In this document: in pieces, positions 53,521 through 62,253 of the stretch
Numbering within the stretch: the stretch's first letter is position 1
How the letters are laid out: each line of letters starts with the position of its first letter
Source of the DNA: Fidelibacterota bacterium
GTDB lineage: Bacteria > Marinisomatota > Marinisomatia > Marinisomatales > S15-B10
NCBI GenBank assembly: GCA_002715465.1
Contig: PAYY01000035.1
Location: 1 to 64,000 of the forward strand
Length of the DNA: 64,000 nucleotides
Direction of reading: 5' to 3'
The notes under the pieces: model-generated
What the model was told of the DNA's origin: nothing
Database searches by the model: none
The model's input: the letters and a program-made list of their open reading frames with translations, nothing else
Position numbers and translations under genes: made by a program

Positions 53521-55968
53521 ATGCCTGTAAGAGCAAATCGATTAATTCTAATTATATATATATTTATTCCTATTCTCTTCGGAGAAGATTTTCCTACTAT
53601 TGAACAAAAAACAAATGGAATGAAATATTATAATGGTTTCGTAGATATTTATTATGATAACAAATCGGGAGAAATATTTATTGAAATAGAAAAGTTTAAC
53701 AAGGAATTTCTTTACATTAGATCCTTATCAACAGGTGTCGGCTCTAATGATATTGGACTGGATAGAGCTCAACTAGGTGGAAGTCATGCCATAGAATTTC
53801 GGAGGTTTGGGCCGAAAATTTTGATGATTGAAAAAAATTATACTTATCGATCTGATTCAAAAGACATATTTGAAAAGAAAGCAGTTAAGGATGCATTTGC
53901 TGAATCTACTATATGGGGCTTTCTCGTAGAAGCTGAGACTGGGAAAAAAGTGCTTATTAATGCAACTAAGTTTTTGTTAAGAGATGCGCATAATGTATCT
54001 GGCCAATTAAAAGAAACAAAACAGGGTGATTATAAACTAGATATTACAAGGTCAGCCATTTATGATATTCGGGCTTTCCCAAAAAATTCAATATTTGAGG
54101 TCATTCAGACTTTTGTCGGTATGGCAAAAGGAAAATTTATTCGAGAAGTTGCACCTTCTCCTTCCGCTATTACAGTTCGCCAACACCATGCATTTGCTGA
54201 ACTTCCAGAAGATGGTTACAAACTTAGAAAGTTCGATCCTCGAGCTGGGGTAAATGGGCTAACATACTATAATTATTCTGCACCATTAGATGATAGAATT
54301 AGCAATAAAATAATCTATCGTCATCGATTGGAGCGTAAGGATCCTTCTAAACGAGCTGGTGAACCGATTGAACCTATCGTTTATTATATTGACAGAAGTA
54401 TTCCTGAACCTATTAGATCTGCCGCTTTTGATGGTGCTAGATGGTGGAATCAAGCTTTTGAAGAAGCGGGCTATAGAAATGGTTTCATTGTAAAAATCCT
54501 ACCTGAAAATGCTGACCCCATGGATATTCGGTATAATGTTGTGAATTGGGTACATCGAGCAACCCGTGGATGGTCATATGGAAGTTCGATTACGGATCCT
54601 CGAACTGGCGAAATAATTAAAGGACATGTAACTCTGGGTTCTCTTCGTCTCCGTCAAGATTATCTACTTGCGGAAGGACTTTTGGCTCCATATGAAAATC
54701 AAGAAATAATTCCTGATGCAATGAAAAAAATAGCTTTGTCAAGACTTAGTCAACTTGTTGCTCATGAAATTGGTCATACCCTTGGACTACCTCACAACTT
54801 TATTTCTAGTTCCCAAGGCAGAGCTTCAGTAATGGATTATCCACATCCTTACATGAAAATACGATCCGATGGGTCTCTTGATTGGTCACAAGCTTATGAC
54901 AAATCCATAGGTGAGTGGGATAAAGTAGCTATTAATTACGCATATAGAGATTTTCCCACAGGAACAAATGAGGATAAAGAACTAGAAAAAATCCTTAGGA
55001 ATGCTTGGGAACAAGGTCTTTGGTTTATCACAGATCAAGATGCTCGACCTCAAGGAAGTGCTCATCCTCAAGCCCATCTATGGGATAATGGTGGAAATGC
55101 TATAGATCAACTCAATCATATAATGATAGTAAGACGTATTGCATTATCTAATTTTGGAAAAAACAATATAAGAAATGGGACTCCCTTTTCATCATTAGAA
55201 GATGTTTTGGTTCCTCTTTATCTTCATCATCGCTATCAAGTAATAGCCTGTTCCAAAATATTAGGAGGACTAGAATTTAGATATGCGTTAAAAAATGATG
55301 GGCAACCCATAGTTCAAATCGTGGAAGCTAAAGAACAACGAAGAGCCTTAAATGCTCTTCTTCAAACAATTAATATAGAGAACCTCTCTATACCTGAAAA
55401 TGTATTGGAACTTCTACCTCCAAGGGCATTCGGATATCCTAGAACACGCGAAACATTTAATGTTCACACAGGCGTTGCTTTTGATGCATTAGCGGCCGCT
55501 GAAACAGCATCTGAATTGACTTTACAAATGATCCTACAAAATGAAAGAGCTGCTCGTCTGGTAGAATATCATGCAAGAGATTCTAATAACCCAAGTTTAA
55601 GTGAAGTAATTAATAAAGTCCTTAATATGACTTGGTATACAGATCGAAAAAATGGGATGAATGGTGAAATTCAACGAGTAGTAGACATGGTTACACTTTA
55701 CAACTTGATGAATCTTGTCGGCAATAAAAACTCAACAAATCAAGTAAAAGCTGAAACAATGGCGAAAATTGCAGGTTTGAAAAAATGGCTAATCCAAAAA
55801 CAGAAACGACAACGAAATAATAGTCTTTTAGCACATTATAAACATGCAATCACCATTATAGATAAATTTGAAAAAGACACTTCCTCAATAGCTATTAATA
55901 AACCCTTAGCCCCACCAGCTGGATCTCCTATTGGAACAGATCTAAATTCATGGTGTCACTGGAACTAA
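53521..55968 (+). CDS. Secreted zinc metalloprotease (DUF5117/DUF4953 type)
   Basis: 815 aa. Signal peptide ends near residue 21 (ILFG). A strong AGGAGG lies 8 nt before the ATG. The catalytic zinc site HExxHxxGxxH is complete: His415, Glu416, His419 and His425 (AHEIGHTLGLPHNF). Upstream is the N-terminal beta-domain seen in this family (IEIEKFNKEFLYI), and the sequence SVMDYPHP after the zinc site is the Met-turn region of metzincin-like enzymes. This family of large periplasmic or surface proteases is widespread in FCB bacteria; the natural substrate is unknown. No sorting domain is present. Confidence 0.92.
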   Translation: MPVRANRLILIIYIFIPILFGEDFPTIEQKTNGMKYYNGFVDIYYDNKSGEIFIEIEKFNKEFLYIRSLSTGVGSNDIGLDRAQLGGSHAIEFRRFGPKILMIEKNYTYRSDSKDIFEKKAVKDAFAESTIWGFLVEAETGKKVLINATKFLLRDAHNVSGQLKETKQGDYKLDITRSAIYDIRAFPKNSIFEVIQTFVGMAKGKFIREVAPSPSAITVRQHHAFAELPEDGYKLRKFDPRAGVNGLTYYNYSAPLDDRISNKIIYRHRLERKDPSKRAGEPIEPIVYYIDRSIPEPIRSAAFDGARWWNQAFEEAGYRNGFIVKILPENADPMDIRYNVVNWVHRATRGWSYGSSITDPRTGEIIKGHVTLGSLRLRQDYLLAEGLLAPYENQEIIPDAMKKIALSRLSQLVAHEIGHTLGLPHNFISSSQGRASVMDYPHPYMKIRSDGSLDWSQAYDKSIGEWDKVAINYAYRDFPTGTNEDKELEKILRNAWEQGLWFITDQDARPQGSAHPQAHLWDNGGNAIDQLNHIMIVRRIALSNFGKNNIRNGTPFSSLEDVLVPLYLHHRYQVIACSKILGGLEFRYALKNDGQPIVQIVEAKEQRRALNALLQTINIENLSIPENVLELLPPRAFGYPRTRETFNVHTGVAFDALAAAETASELTLQMILQNERAARLVEYHARDSNNPSLSEVINKVLNMTWYTDRKNGMNGEIQRVVDMVTLYNLMNLVGNKNSTNQVKAETMAKIAGLKKWLIQKQKRQRNNSLLAHYKHAITIIDKFEKDTSSIAINKPLAPPAGSPIGTDLNSWCHWN

Positions 55969-55969
55969 A

Positions 55970-56896
55970 TTAGAATCTATCTACATTTCTATAAGCATTA
56001 ATTACTGCCAGTTCCCCAGATTTGCCTTTTTGAGAATTTCCATGCTCCATACCCATGATACCTTTATATCCTTTTTTATGAATATGTTTAAAAACATTAA
56101 GATAATTTATTTCTCCAGTTGTAGGCTCTTTCCTACCAGGATTGTCTCCGATTTGAAAATAAGCGGTTTCTTTCCAAGCTTTATCAATATTTGGAATTAA
56201 ATTCCCTTCTGTAATTTGTTGGTGATAAATATCAAAAAGTATTTTACAGGAAGGACTATTTACAGCACGGCAAATTTCATATGCTTGAGGAATTTTTGAA
56301 AGAAATTGACCAGCATGATTGGCCCACCAATTAAGAGGTTCGATTACAATAATTAATCCATGAGGCTCTAAAATATCACTAGCCCGCCTCAGTGCTTCAA
56401 CAACATTTGCGGTTTGGTATCCCATCTCTTTAGTTAGATCTACATGACCTGGCACCACAGTCATCCAAGTCGCATTAACCCTCTTGGCAACCTCAATAGA
56501 ATCTTTAATATCCTTAACAAATTCATCTTGAAAAACCTTATCTCCAGTGGTTAGATTTGGCTCATTCCAATAAATATTGTTTGCAACGAAAACTCCCATA
56601 GTCATACCTAAACGCGCCATTTTTTTTGCAATCTTATTTTGATCTGATTTTGAACGACTTTTCATACCATTATCTTCAATGGCACGAAACCCCTGATCAT
56701 ACATAAACTGTAATTCATCAATAAAGTCTTGTCCTGCGTTTTCTGAAAACATCCCAAAATGAGGAGCATAATTCAGGTTAAAAGTATTACTTTTTATATT
56801 TGGTTTATTTTTTGAAGCAGCGCCAAGTGCAGCTGAACTAATGATAGGCAATGCCACTCCTGCAGTGCTTTTTTTCAAAAAGTCTCTTCGTTTCAT
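55970..56896 (-). CDS. Tat-exported sugar phosphate isomerase/epimerase (TIM barrel)
   Basis: 308 aa from ATG at 56896, chosen because AAGGGG lies 7 nt upstream and a twin-arginine signal (MKRRDFLKKSTAGVALP) follows; a further upstream ATG is in frame but gives a non-signal leader. AP_endonuc_2/xylose-isomerase-like TIM barrel with metal-ligand motifs VIEPLNWW (Glu), LFDIYHQQ (Asp/His), FQIGDNPGR and MGMEHGNS. It resembles hydroxypyruvate isomerase/IolI-like enzymes. It pairs with the downstream-strand oxidoreductase; both act outside the inner membrane. Confidence 0.9.
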   Translation of the reverse strand: MKRRDFLKKSTAGVALPIISSAALGAASKNKPNIKSNTFNLNYAPHFGMFSENAGQDFIDELQFMYDQGFRAIEDNGMKSRSKSDQNKIAKKMARLGMTMGVFVANNIYWNEPNLTTGDKVFQDEFVKDIKDSIEVAKRVNATWMTVVPGHVDLTKEMGYQTANVVEALRRASDILEPHGLIIVIEPLNWWANHAGQFLSKIPQAYEICRAVNSPSCKILFDIYHQQITEGNLIPNIDKAWKETAYFQIGDNPGRKEPTTGEINYLNVFKHIHKKGYKGIMGMEHGNSQKGKSGELAVINAYRNVDRF

Positions 56897-56912
56897 TTTA
56901 TAACCCCTTATT

Positions 56913-58238
56913 TTAGATAAAAGTTGTTTTCCCAGGTATTGGTATAGGATAATTTCCTTCTTCATCAGGAAGAACTGGTGCTGAATCATTAAACGAATGT
57001 AGTTCCGGGACTAAATTCAGATTTGAAGCCATACCTTCATCCCAAGTTATTACTTGCCCAGAATAAGTAGCCATTCTTCCAAGTATAGCTGTCATAGTGC
57101 TATTAGCACCCATTTCTACATCATTATATTTGTAATCACCTTTTCTTATCGCTGAGAAAAGCTCATTATGTTCCTGTTGATATGGATTTATATCATTTTC
57201 TCCCTCATGACTGTAGATTTCCTTACCCTTATTGGATGAAACTAATCCATAATTTCCACTATTAACATGGACTGTGCCCTTGGTGCCTTGAAATACCTCA
57301 TCAACACGGTTCATACATCTTTTCTGATGTCTACATTGACTAGCAATTATCTGTCCATTTGGATAAGTAAACTCAACAAAATGATGATCAAAAATTTGAC
57401 CATATTCTGAACCTTTTCTAACTTCACGACCTCCCATACCTTGAGCTGAAATAGGAATGTCTCCAATAAACCAATTAGCGACATCTATATTATGGATATG
57501 TTGTTCAACAATATGATCACCGCATATCCAATTAAAATAATACCAATTCCGCATTTGATATTCTAATTCTGTCTGACCAATTTTTCTTTCTCGGACCCAA
57601 ACACCACCACTATTCCAATATACCTGCCCAGAAATAATTTTTCCGATTTTATTTCTATCTATTATTTTTTTTACTTCTCTATAGTTACGCTGATAATGGC
57701 GCTGAAGACCAACAACAACATTTAATTTTTTAATCGCAGCTTTTTTACCAAGCTCAAGTATCTTTTTTATCCCAACCACATCTGTAGCTAAAGGTTTTTC
57801 CATAAATACCTGTTTATTTTTTTCTACGGCATACTCAAAATGAAGGGGTCTAAAACCAGGAGGAGTTGTCAGTATTACTACATCGGCCATATCAATAGCA
57901 TTTTTATAAGAATCAAATCCTACAAATATAGTGTCTTCATTAACTCTTAATTGCCCAGAATTTCCATAACGATTTAATAAATTTTCATAACATGCTTGAG
58001 CTTGATCTTTAAAAACATCTGCTAAAGCTACAATTCTAACATCAGGATCAGCTAAAATAGCTTGATGTGCGGCTCCAGTTCCACGACCACCACAACCAAT
58101 TACAACAACTTTAATTTCTCCTTCAAAACTTTTTGCAGTTGATTTTGAAGGAAGAACATTAAATAGAACTCCAGCTGTAGCAATTTTACCTGATTTTTCA
58201 ATAAATTTTCTGCGATTAATTCCCTTCTCTTTCTTCAT
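56913..58238 (-). CDS. Tat-exported Gfo/Idh/MocA-family oxidoreductase
   Basis: 441 aa. A twin-arginine leader (NRRKFIEKSGKIATAGVLF) is followed by a Rossmann NAD(P)-binding domain with VVVIGCGGRGTGAAH (about 45-59). Catalytic EKPLATD is near residue 146, and HNIDVANWFIGD (about 243-254) gives the substrate-side His. The C-terminal substrate domain is full-length. The family oxidises or epimerises sugars and cyclitols. A TIM-barrel enzyme with the same Tat-type export follows 16 nt downstream, and a formylglycine-generating-like gene precedes it. Confidence 0.93.
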   Translation of the reverse strand: MKKEKGINRRKFIEKSGKIATAGVLFNVLPSKSTAKSFEGEIKVVVIGCGGRGTGAAHQAILADPDVRIVALADVFKDQAQACYENLLNRYGNSGQLRVNEDTIFVGFDSYKNAIDMADVVILTTPPGFRPLHFEYAVEKNKQVFMEKPLATDVVGIKKILELGKKAAIKKLNVVVGLQRHYQRNYREVKKIIDRNKIGKIISGQVYWNSGGVWVRERKIGQTELEYQMRNWYYFNWICGDHIVEQHIHNIDVANWFIGDIPISAQGMGGREVRKGSEYGQIFDHHFVEFTYPNGQIIASQCRHQKRCMNRVDEVFQGTKGTVHVNSGNYGLVSSNKGKEIYSHEGENDINPYQQEHNELFSAIRKGDYKYNDVEMGANSTMTAILGRMATYSGQVITWDEGMASNLNLVPELHSFNDSAPVLPDEEGNYPIPIPGKTTFI

Positions 58239-58255
58239 GTTTTAACCTTCTTTCT

Positions 58256-59200
58256 TTAATATTCTTCTATAGGACTAATCCAATATTTTTCCATTTCATA
58301 TTTTAAAGGTACAACTTTTGGCCGTACAATCCGAAATCCAATATGTGGAGCATCTGTATGCCACCATAAACTCTTTGGAGATTGAGGGTCTTGTTTTTTC
58401 CAACTTTTTCGCGAAAAATCACGAGCCGCTGAACGGAGTTTGTTTGGATCATCCCTGAATGAACCTCCTCTCACTACACGAGGGTAAAGTCTTTTTGAAA
58501 TGCTCAAATGGTCTTTAGAAGAATAATACTTTTTTGTATAGCCATCCAACACCCATTCCGAAACATTACCATGCATATCAAAAAGACCAAATGGATTGGG
58601 CTCTTTATAGCCACTTTTATGAACACGAAGATGACTATTACCCTTAAACCATGCTACATCTTCAAGACTGAAAATGTCCAAAGAAAATGAATACATACCA
58701 TTTGTTCCAGCTCGACAGGCATATTCCCATTCTGCTTCTGTGGGAAGGCGATAAAAGTAACCTGTCTTTGCACTAAGCCATTTACAAAACTGGGATGCTG
58801 CATACTGTGTGATATTTGTGACAGGGTAACCTGATTTATTCAGGTTTAAATAAGGCATTGTTGCTGATGATACACCATCAATACTTAGCTCTAAATGACC
58901 TCGAGTTTGATGAAAACTATCAATCTCTCTATATAAAAAAAGTTCGTATAAATCCCATGATATTTCTAAAGTGCTCATCCAAAAATCCTCAATTTGAATA
59001 TCCTGAATTGGACCTTCATCAGTTCTTCTACCGACTTCATTTTCTGGACTTCCCATTAGAAAGTTTCCGCCAGTTATTGGAGCCATTTCAATAATTTGAT
59101 CAGAGCCACTAATCAATTGAGTATAAACTTTAAATGAGTCTGCAGAAAATTGAAATGACAAAAACAATAATGAACTAATTGTAAAATAAATTATCTTCAT
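58256..59200 (-). CDS. Secreted formylglycine-generating-enzyme (SUMF1)-like protein
   Basis: 314 aa with a signal peptide (ending FQFSA, about 20). FGE-sulfatase domain blocks: GGNFLMGSPENEVGRRTDEGP (start, split motif), YPVTNITQYAASQFCKWLS, YRLPTEAEWEYACRAG (about 155-170), GNVSEWVLDGY and RVVRGGSFRDDP. A true FGE uses two active-site Cys near the C-terminus; I do not see that pair, so it may be a non-catalytic relative. It lies 18 nt upstream of the oxidoreductase gene. Confidence 0.88.
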   Translation of the reverse strand: MKIIYFTISSLLFLSFQFSADSFKVYTQLISGSDQIIEMAPITGGNFLMGSPENEVGRRTDEGPIQDIQIEDFWMSTLEISWDLYELFLYREIDSFHQTRGHLELSIDGVSSATMPYLNLNKSGYPVTNITQYAASQFCKWLSAKTGYFYRLPTEAEWEYACRAGTNGMYSFSLDIFSLEDVAWFKGNSHLRVHKSGYKEPNPFGLFDMHGNVSEWVLDGYTKKYYSSKDHLSISKRLYPRVVRGGSFRDDPNKLRSAARDFSRKSWKKQDPQSPKSLWWHTDAPHIGFRIVRPKVVPLKYEMEKYWISPIEEY

Positions 59201-59358
59201 ATTATACTCGTTATTATAAATTATAAAATTTTAATTTTCCACTGCAATCTTCACCTAATAATAAAATTTAATTAAAAAAATAAACTAATGAATTTTTCTT
59301 TTTCTATTGAAACTAAAATTGTTTGATCTTATTTACTTGGTTCACTTATCTTTTAATC

Positions 59359-60849
59359 ATGCTTCACATTATATCACCGTTCAGAAATGATTGGATATCA
59401 TTCATTGTTTTATTTTTTGGAATTATTGGACTTATTGGATTAAGTGAATTAATTAGAATTAAATTGGGCTGGAAACCTGAAGTCAATAGAAAACTAGTTC
59501 ATGTTCTTGTGGGTTCTATGGCCTTAATATCTCCTTTTATTTTTGTTAGCAATATCCCTCCAACTATTCTTGGTCTTATATTTTTATTGATTAATCTATT
59601 TGCAATTAAAACTAAATTTTTGGGAGGAATTCATTCAACAAAAAGAAAAACTTACGGTACTGTCTATTTTCCGTTAGCTTATGTTTTACTATGCATCTTT
59701 TGGTGGGATCGCCAAATAACATTCCAAATTTCTCTTCTAATTCTAACATTTGCTGATACAACAGCAGCACTAATCGGAGAAAATTGTGAAAGCCCTCATC
59801 TATTTCAACCTTGGCGTGACAAAAAGTCAATTCAAGGTAGTCTAGCAATGGGAATCATTTCAATTTTATTAACATATTTTGGCACAATTCTTTACAGGAA
59901 TCTATCTGGTATAGATCCTTTAGAGTTTAATTTTCTATTTCCTTTATGTTTTATAGTTGGATTAATATCAACTTTTGCAGAAATGTTATCTGATTCTGGA
60001 TCTGATAATCTTTCTGTTCCAATAATGTCTGCAATGACCTATGATCTCTATTTTTTCATGACTAATAATGGTGAAATAACAATATTTTATATTTGGGCTC
60101 TAATTTCTTTTCTTTTAATACTATTATTCATCAAGCTTAATATCTTAACCATCGATGGTGCATTGGGTGCATTTATTATGGGCTTATTTATATTTGGAAG
60201 TGGAGGGTGGAAATTTATTGTGCCAATAGGATTATTTTTCCTTACATCTTCATTACTTTCAAAAGTACTAAAAAATGATAAATATCAAGAATTTGAATCC
60301 TTTACTAAAAATTCCAACCGAGATTTAGTCCAAGTCTATGCCAATGGAGGTGTTCCAATGTTAATTTCCATTTTATGGCTATATAACCCATCAGAAATTC
60401 TATACATTGCTTTTTTAGCAAGTGTGGCATCAGCTACAGCTGATACTTGGGCCACGGAGATCGGTATTTTTACTAAAATGGCACCTAGGAATTGCATCTC
60501 TTTTCGAAAGTTAAAACCCGGTGTTTCAGGAGGTATTACTCTTTTTGGGACTATTGGTTCTCTTTTTGGTGCATTAATAATCGGCCTATCAGCACAATAT
60601 TTTCTTCAAAGTAGTGCTGAAATATTACTAGTATTATTAGCAGGGTTTACCGCAAGCATTTTTGACTCAGTTCTTGGAGCAACAGTTCAAGCTACATATT
60701 CCTGTAGTAAATGTGGAAAGAGATTAGAAAAGTCTAAACATTGCAAAAAAGATGCAAACTTGGTATCAGGAAGTAAAATAATAACTAACGATATGGTAAA
60801 CTTACTTTCTAATGTTTCAGGAGCTATGATAATTATATTAATAGTATAG
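59359..60849 (+). CDS. Fused isoprenoid-alcohol kinase (VTE5-like) and DUF92 (VTE6-like) membrane protein
   Basis: 496 aa from the ATG at 59359; a TTG at 59323 adds 12 residues, and neither has a clear ribosome binding site. The N-terminal half (about 1-235) has hydrophobic segments with EVNRKLVHVLVG, HSTKRKTYGTVYFPLAYV and FADTTAALIGE, the phytol/dolichol-kinase (CTP-dependent) pattern. The C-terminal half (about 240-496) has LTIDGALGAFIMG, SATADTWATEIG and KPGVSGGITLFGT, the DUF92/TMEM19 pattern of phytyl-phosphate kinase, plus a CxxC zinc knuckle (CSKCGKRLEKSKHC). Together the halves would make phytyl (or another isoprenyl) diphosphate from the alcohol; the substrate is inference. Confidence 0.85.
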   Translation: MLHIISPFRNDWISFIVLFFGIIGLIGLSELIRIKLGWKPEVNRKLVHVLVGSMALISPFIFVSNIPPTILGLIFLLINLFAIKTKFLGGIHSTKRKTYGTVYFPLAYVLLCIFWWDRQITFQISLLILTFADTTAALIGENCESPHLFQPWRDKKSIQGSLAMGIISILLTYFGTILYRNLSGIDPLEFNFLFPLCFIVGLISTFAEMLSDSGSDNLSVPIMSAMTYDLYFFMTNNGEITIFYIWALISFLLILLFIKLNILTIDGALGAFIMGLFIFGSGGWKFIVPIGLFFLTSSLLSKVLKNDKYQEFESFTKNSNRDLVQVYANGGVPMLISILWLYNPSEILYIAFLASVASATADTWATEIGIFTKMAPRNCISFRKLKPGVSGGITLFGTIGSLFGALIIGLSAQYFLQSSAEILLVLLAGFTASIFDSVLGATVQATYSCSKCGKRLEKSKHCKKDANLVSGSKIITNDMVNLLSNVSGAMIIILIV

Positions 60850-60877
60850 AAAAATATAATTCTTGGTATGAATATTT

Positions 60878-62245
60878 TTAATCAGATTTTTGCTCTTCTT
60901 CAGATCCTAAAATCTCCTCAATCCAATCTATTATACGTTCAACTTGAAAAATACTTGTTAAATAAACTCTATCAAAACCTTTGGACAAGGCATAACGATC
61001 ATTGTCATCATCAGCATTACCTATAATGAATCCAACTGAATTATTAGAGGTATCATTTATTACTATCTCAAGAAATGGATCTTGAAATCCGTAATCACTA
61101 TTTTTATCTAAATTATTAGAAATAAGTTCGGAAGCACTAACTCCTTCTATTGCCGAAAAAATGCGGTTTATATCTGAATCATTTACTTTAAAACTTGAAT
61201 CACTATGGACATACCAACCAAGAGTGTCTTCAGGAATTAGTGTGATTTGATAAGCTCCTGAAATGCGGATTTTATTCACAGTTTCTTTTTCAAAACGGGC
61301 AAGCTGCTTATCTTGAAAATAGAATGGAGAACGATCTAAATCATCTTTTGTTGATTGCCGAATTGTGAAAACTGGTGATCTACCTGATTCATAACCATAA
61401 AATTCTACATCTTCACCACCTTCATTTAATGCACTTCCAATAATTATCTCTTTTAAAGCCATTTCTTCTCCTAGATTAAGCTTTACCCTTGCTTCTGGAT
61501 TATTAAATCCAAACTTTGCCTTATCTTCAAAATTTTCAGCAATAAACGACTTTGCAGAATAATTAGTTAAACTACTGAGAAAACCATTAATTCGAGTTTG
61601 CTCAACAGGAAGATTAGGAGACCTCATAAACCAAGTTTCATCATCTTTGTCAAATAAAATAGTATGAGTTTTAGTTATTAATTCAATCCTTCGGACATCA
61701 TCTTTGTTAAAATGTGCAATTTTTTTATCCCTAAGTTCAAAGAGAGTTTTTTCAGATTGAGTTTTGAGGTTATCTGAAGAAATAAAAATTGTATTTGAAT
61801 CCCTGAAGGCTACAAATAGATCACCACGAGTGGGGGATTGATCGCCAATTAATAAATCTAATATTTTGCCATCTTTAGATTCAATTATCACCTCTACATT
61901 TTCTGGTTGTAAACCAAAGTTTTTCAATTTTTCCTTAGTGACATTAAGTTTCCGTTTTATATTCGCATTGATAAAAGCTGAATAATTTCCATTAATAGCT
62001 GACTCCTCTACACTTGTGCGAATTGGCTGAATAATTTCCCAGCTATCTCCTAAACGTTGGTATTTGATTAAATTACCTTCTTCCTGGATTAGTGTTACAG
62101 ATTGAATATCATCATCTTCAATCTTTAATAGAGAAGATTCAAAAGCCTCTAACTTTTCACGCTCTTTTCCACCTTCAATCTCATAAAAGTAGACAAATAA
62201 TCCTAAAGCAATAGCAACAACAGCAAGTATTAAAGTTTTATTCAT
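60878..62245 (-). CDS. DUF4340 domain protein
   Basis: 455 aa. One N-terminal transmembrane helix (about 4-20) anchors a large extracytoplasmic part made of three or four repeats of the DUF4340 beta-rich unit (KYQRLGDSWEIIQPIRTSVE; FDKDDETWFMRSPNLPVEQTRI; IPEDTLGWYVHSDSSFKVND). Such proteins accompany GldF/GldG-type ABC modules, which here lie upstream (8 nt). A structural role in an exporter or gliding-related envelope complex is inferred from context. Confidence 0.88.
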   Translation of the reverse strand: MNKTLILAVVAIALGLFVYFYEIEGGKEREKLEAFESSLLKIEDDDIQSVTLIQEEGNLIKYQRLGDSWEIIQPIRTSVEESAINGNYSAFINANIKRKLNVTKEKLKNFGLQPENVEVIIESKDGKILDLLIGDQSPTRGDLFVAFRDSNTIFISSDNLKTQSEKTLFELRDKKIAHFNKDDVRRIELITKTHTILFDKDDETWFMRSPNLPVEQTRINGFLSSLTNYSAKSFIAENFEDKAKFGFNNPEARVKLNLGEEMALKEIIIGSALNEGGEDVEFYGYESGRSPVFTIRQSTKDDLDRSPFYFQDKQLARFEKETVNKIRISGAYQITLIPEDTLGWYVHSDSSFKVNDSDINRIFSAIEGVSASELISNNLDKNSDYGFQDPFLEIVINDTSNNSVGFIIGNADDDNDRYALSKGFDRVYLTSIFQVERIIDWIEEILGSEEEQKSD

Positions 62246-62253
62246 AGTATTAA

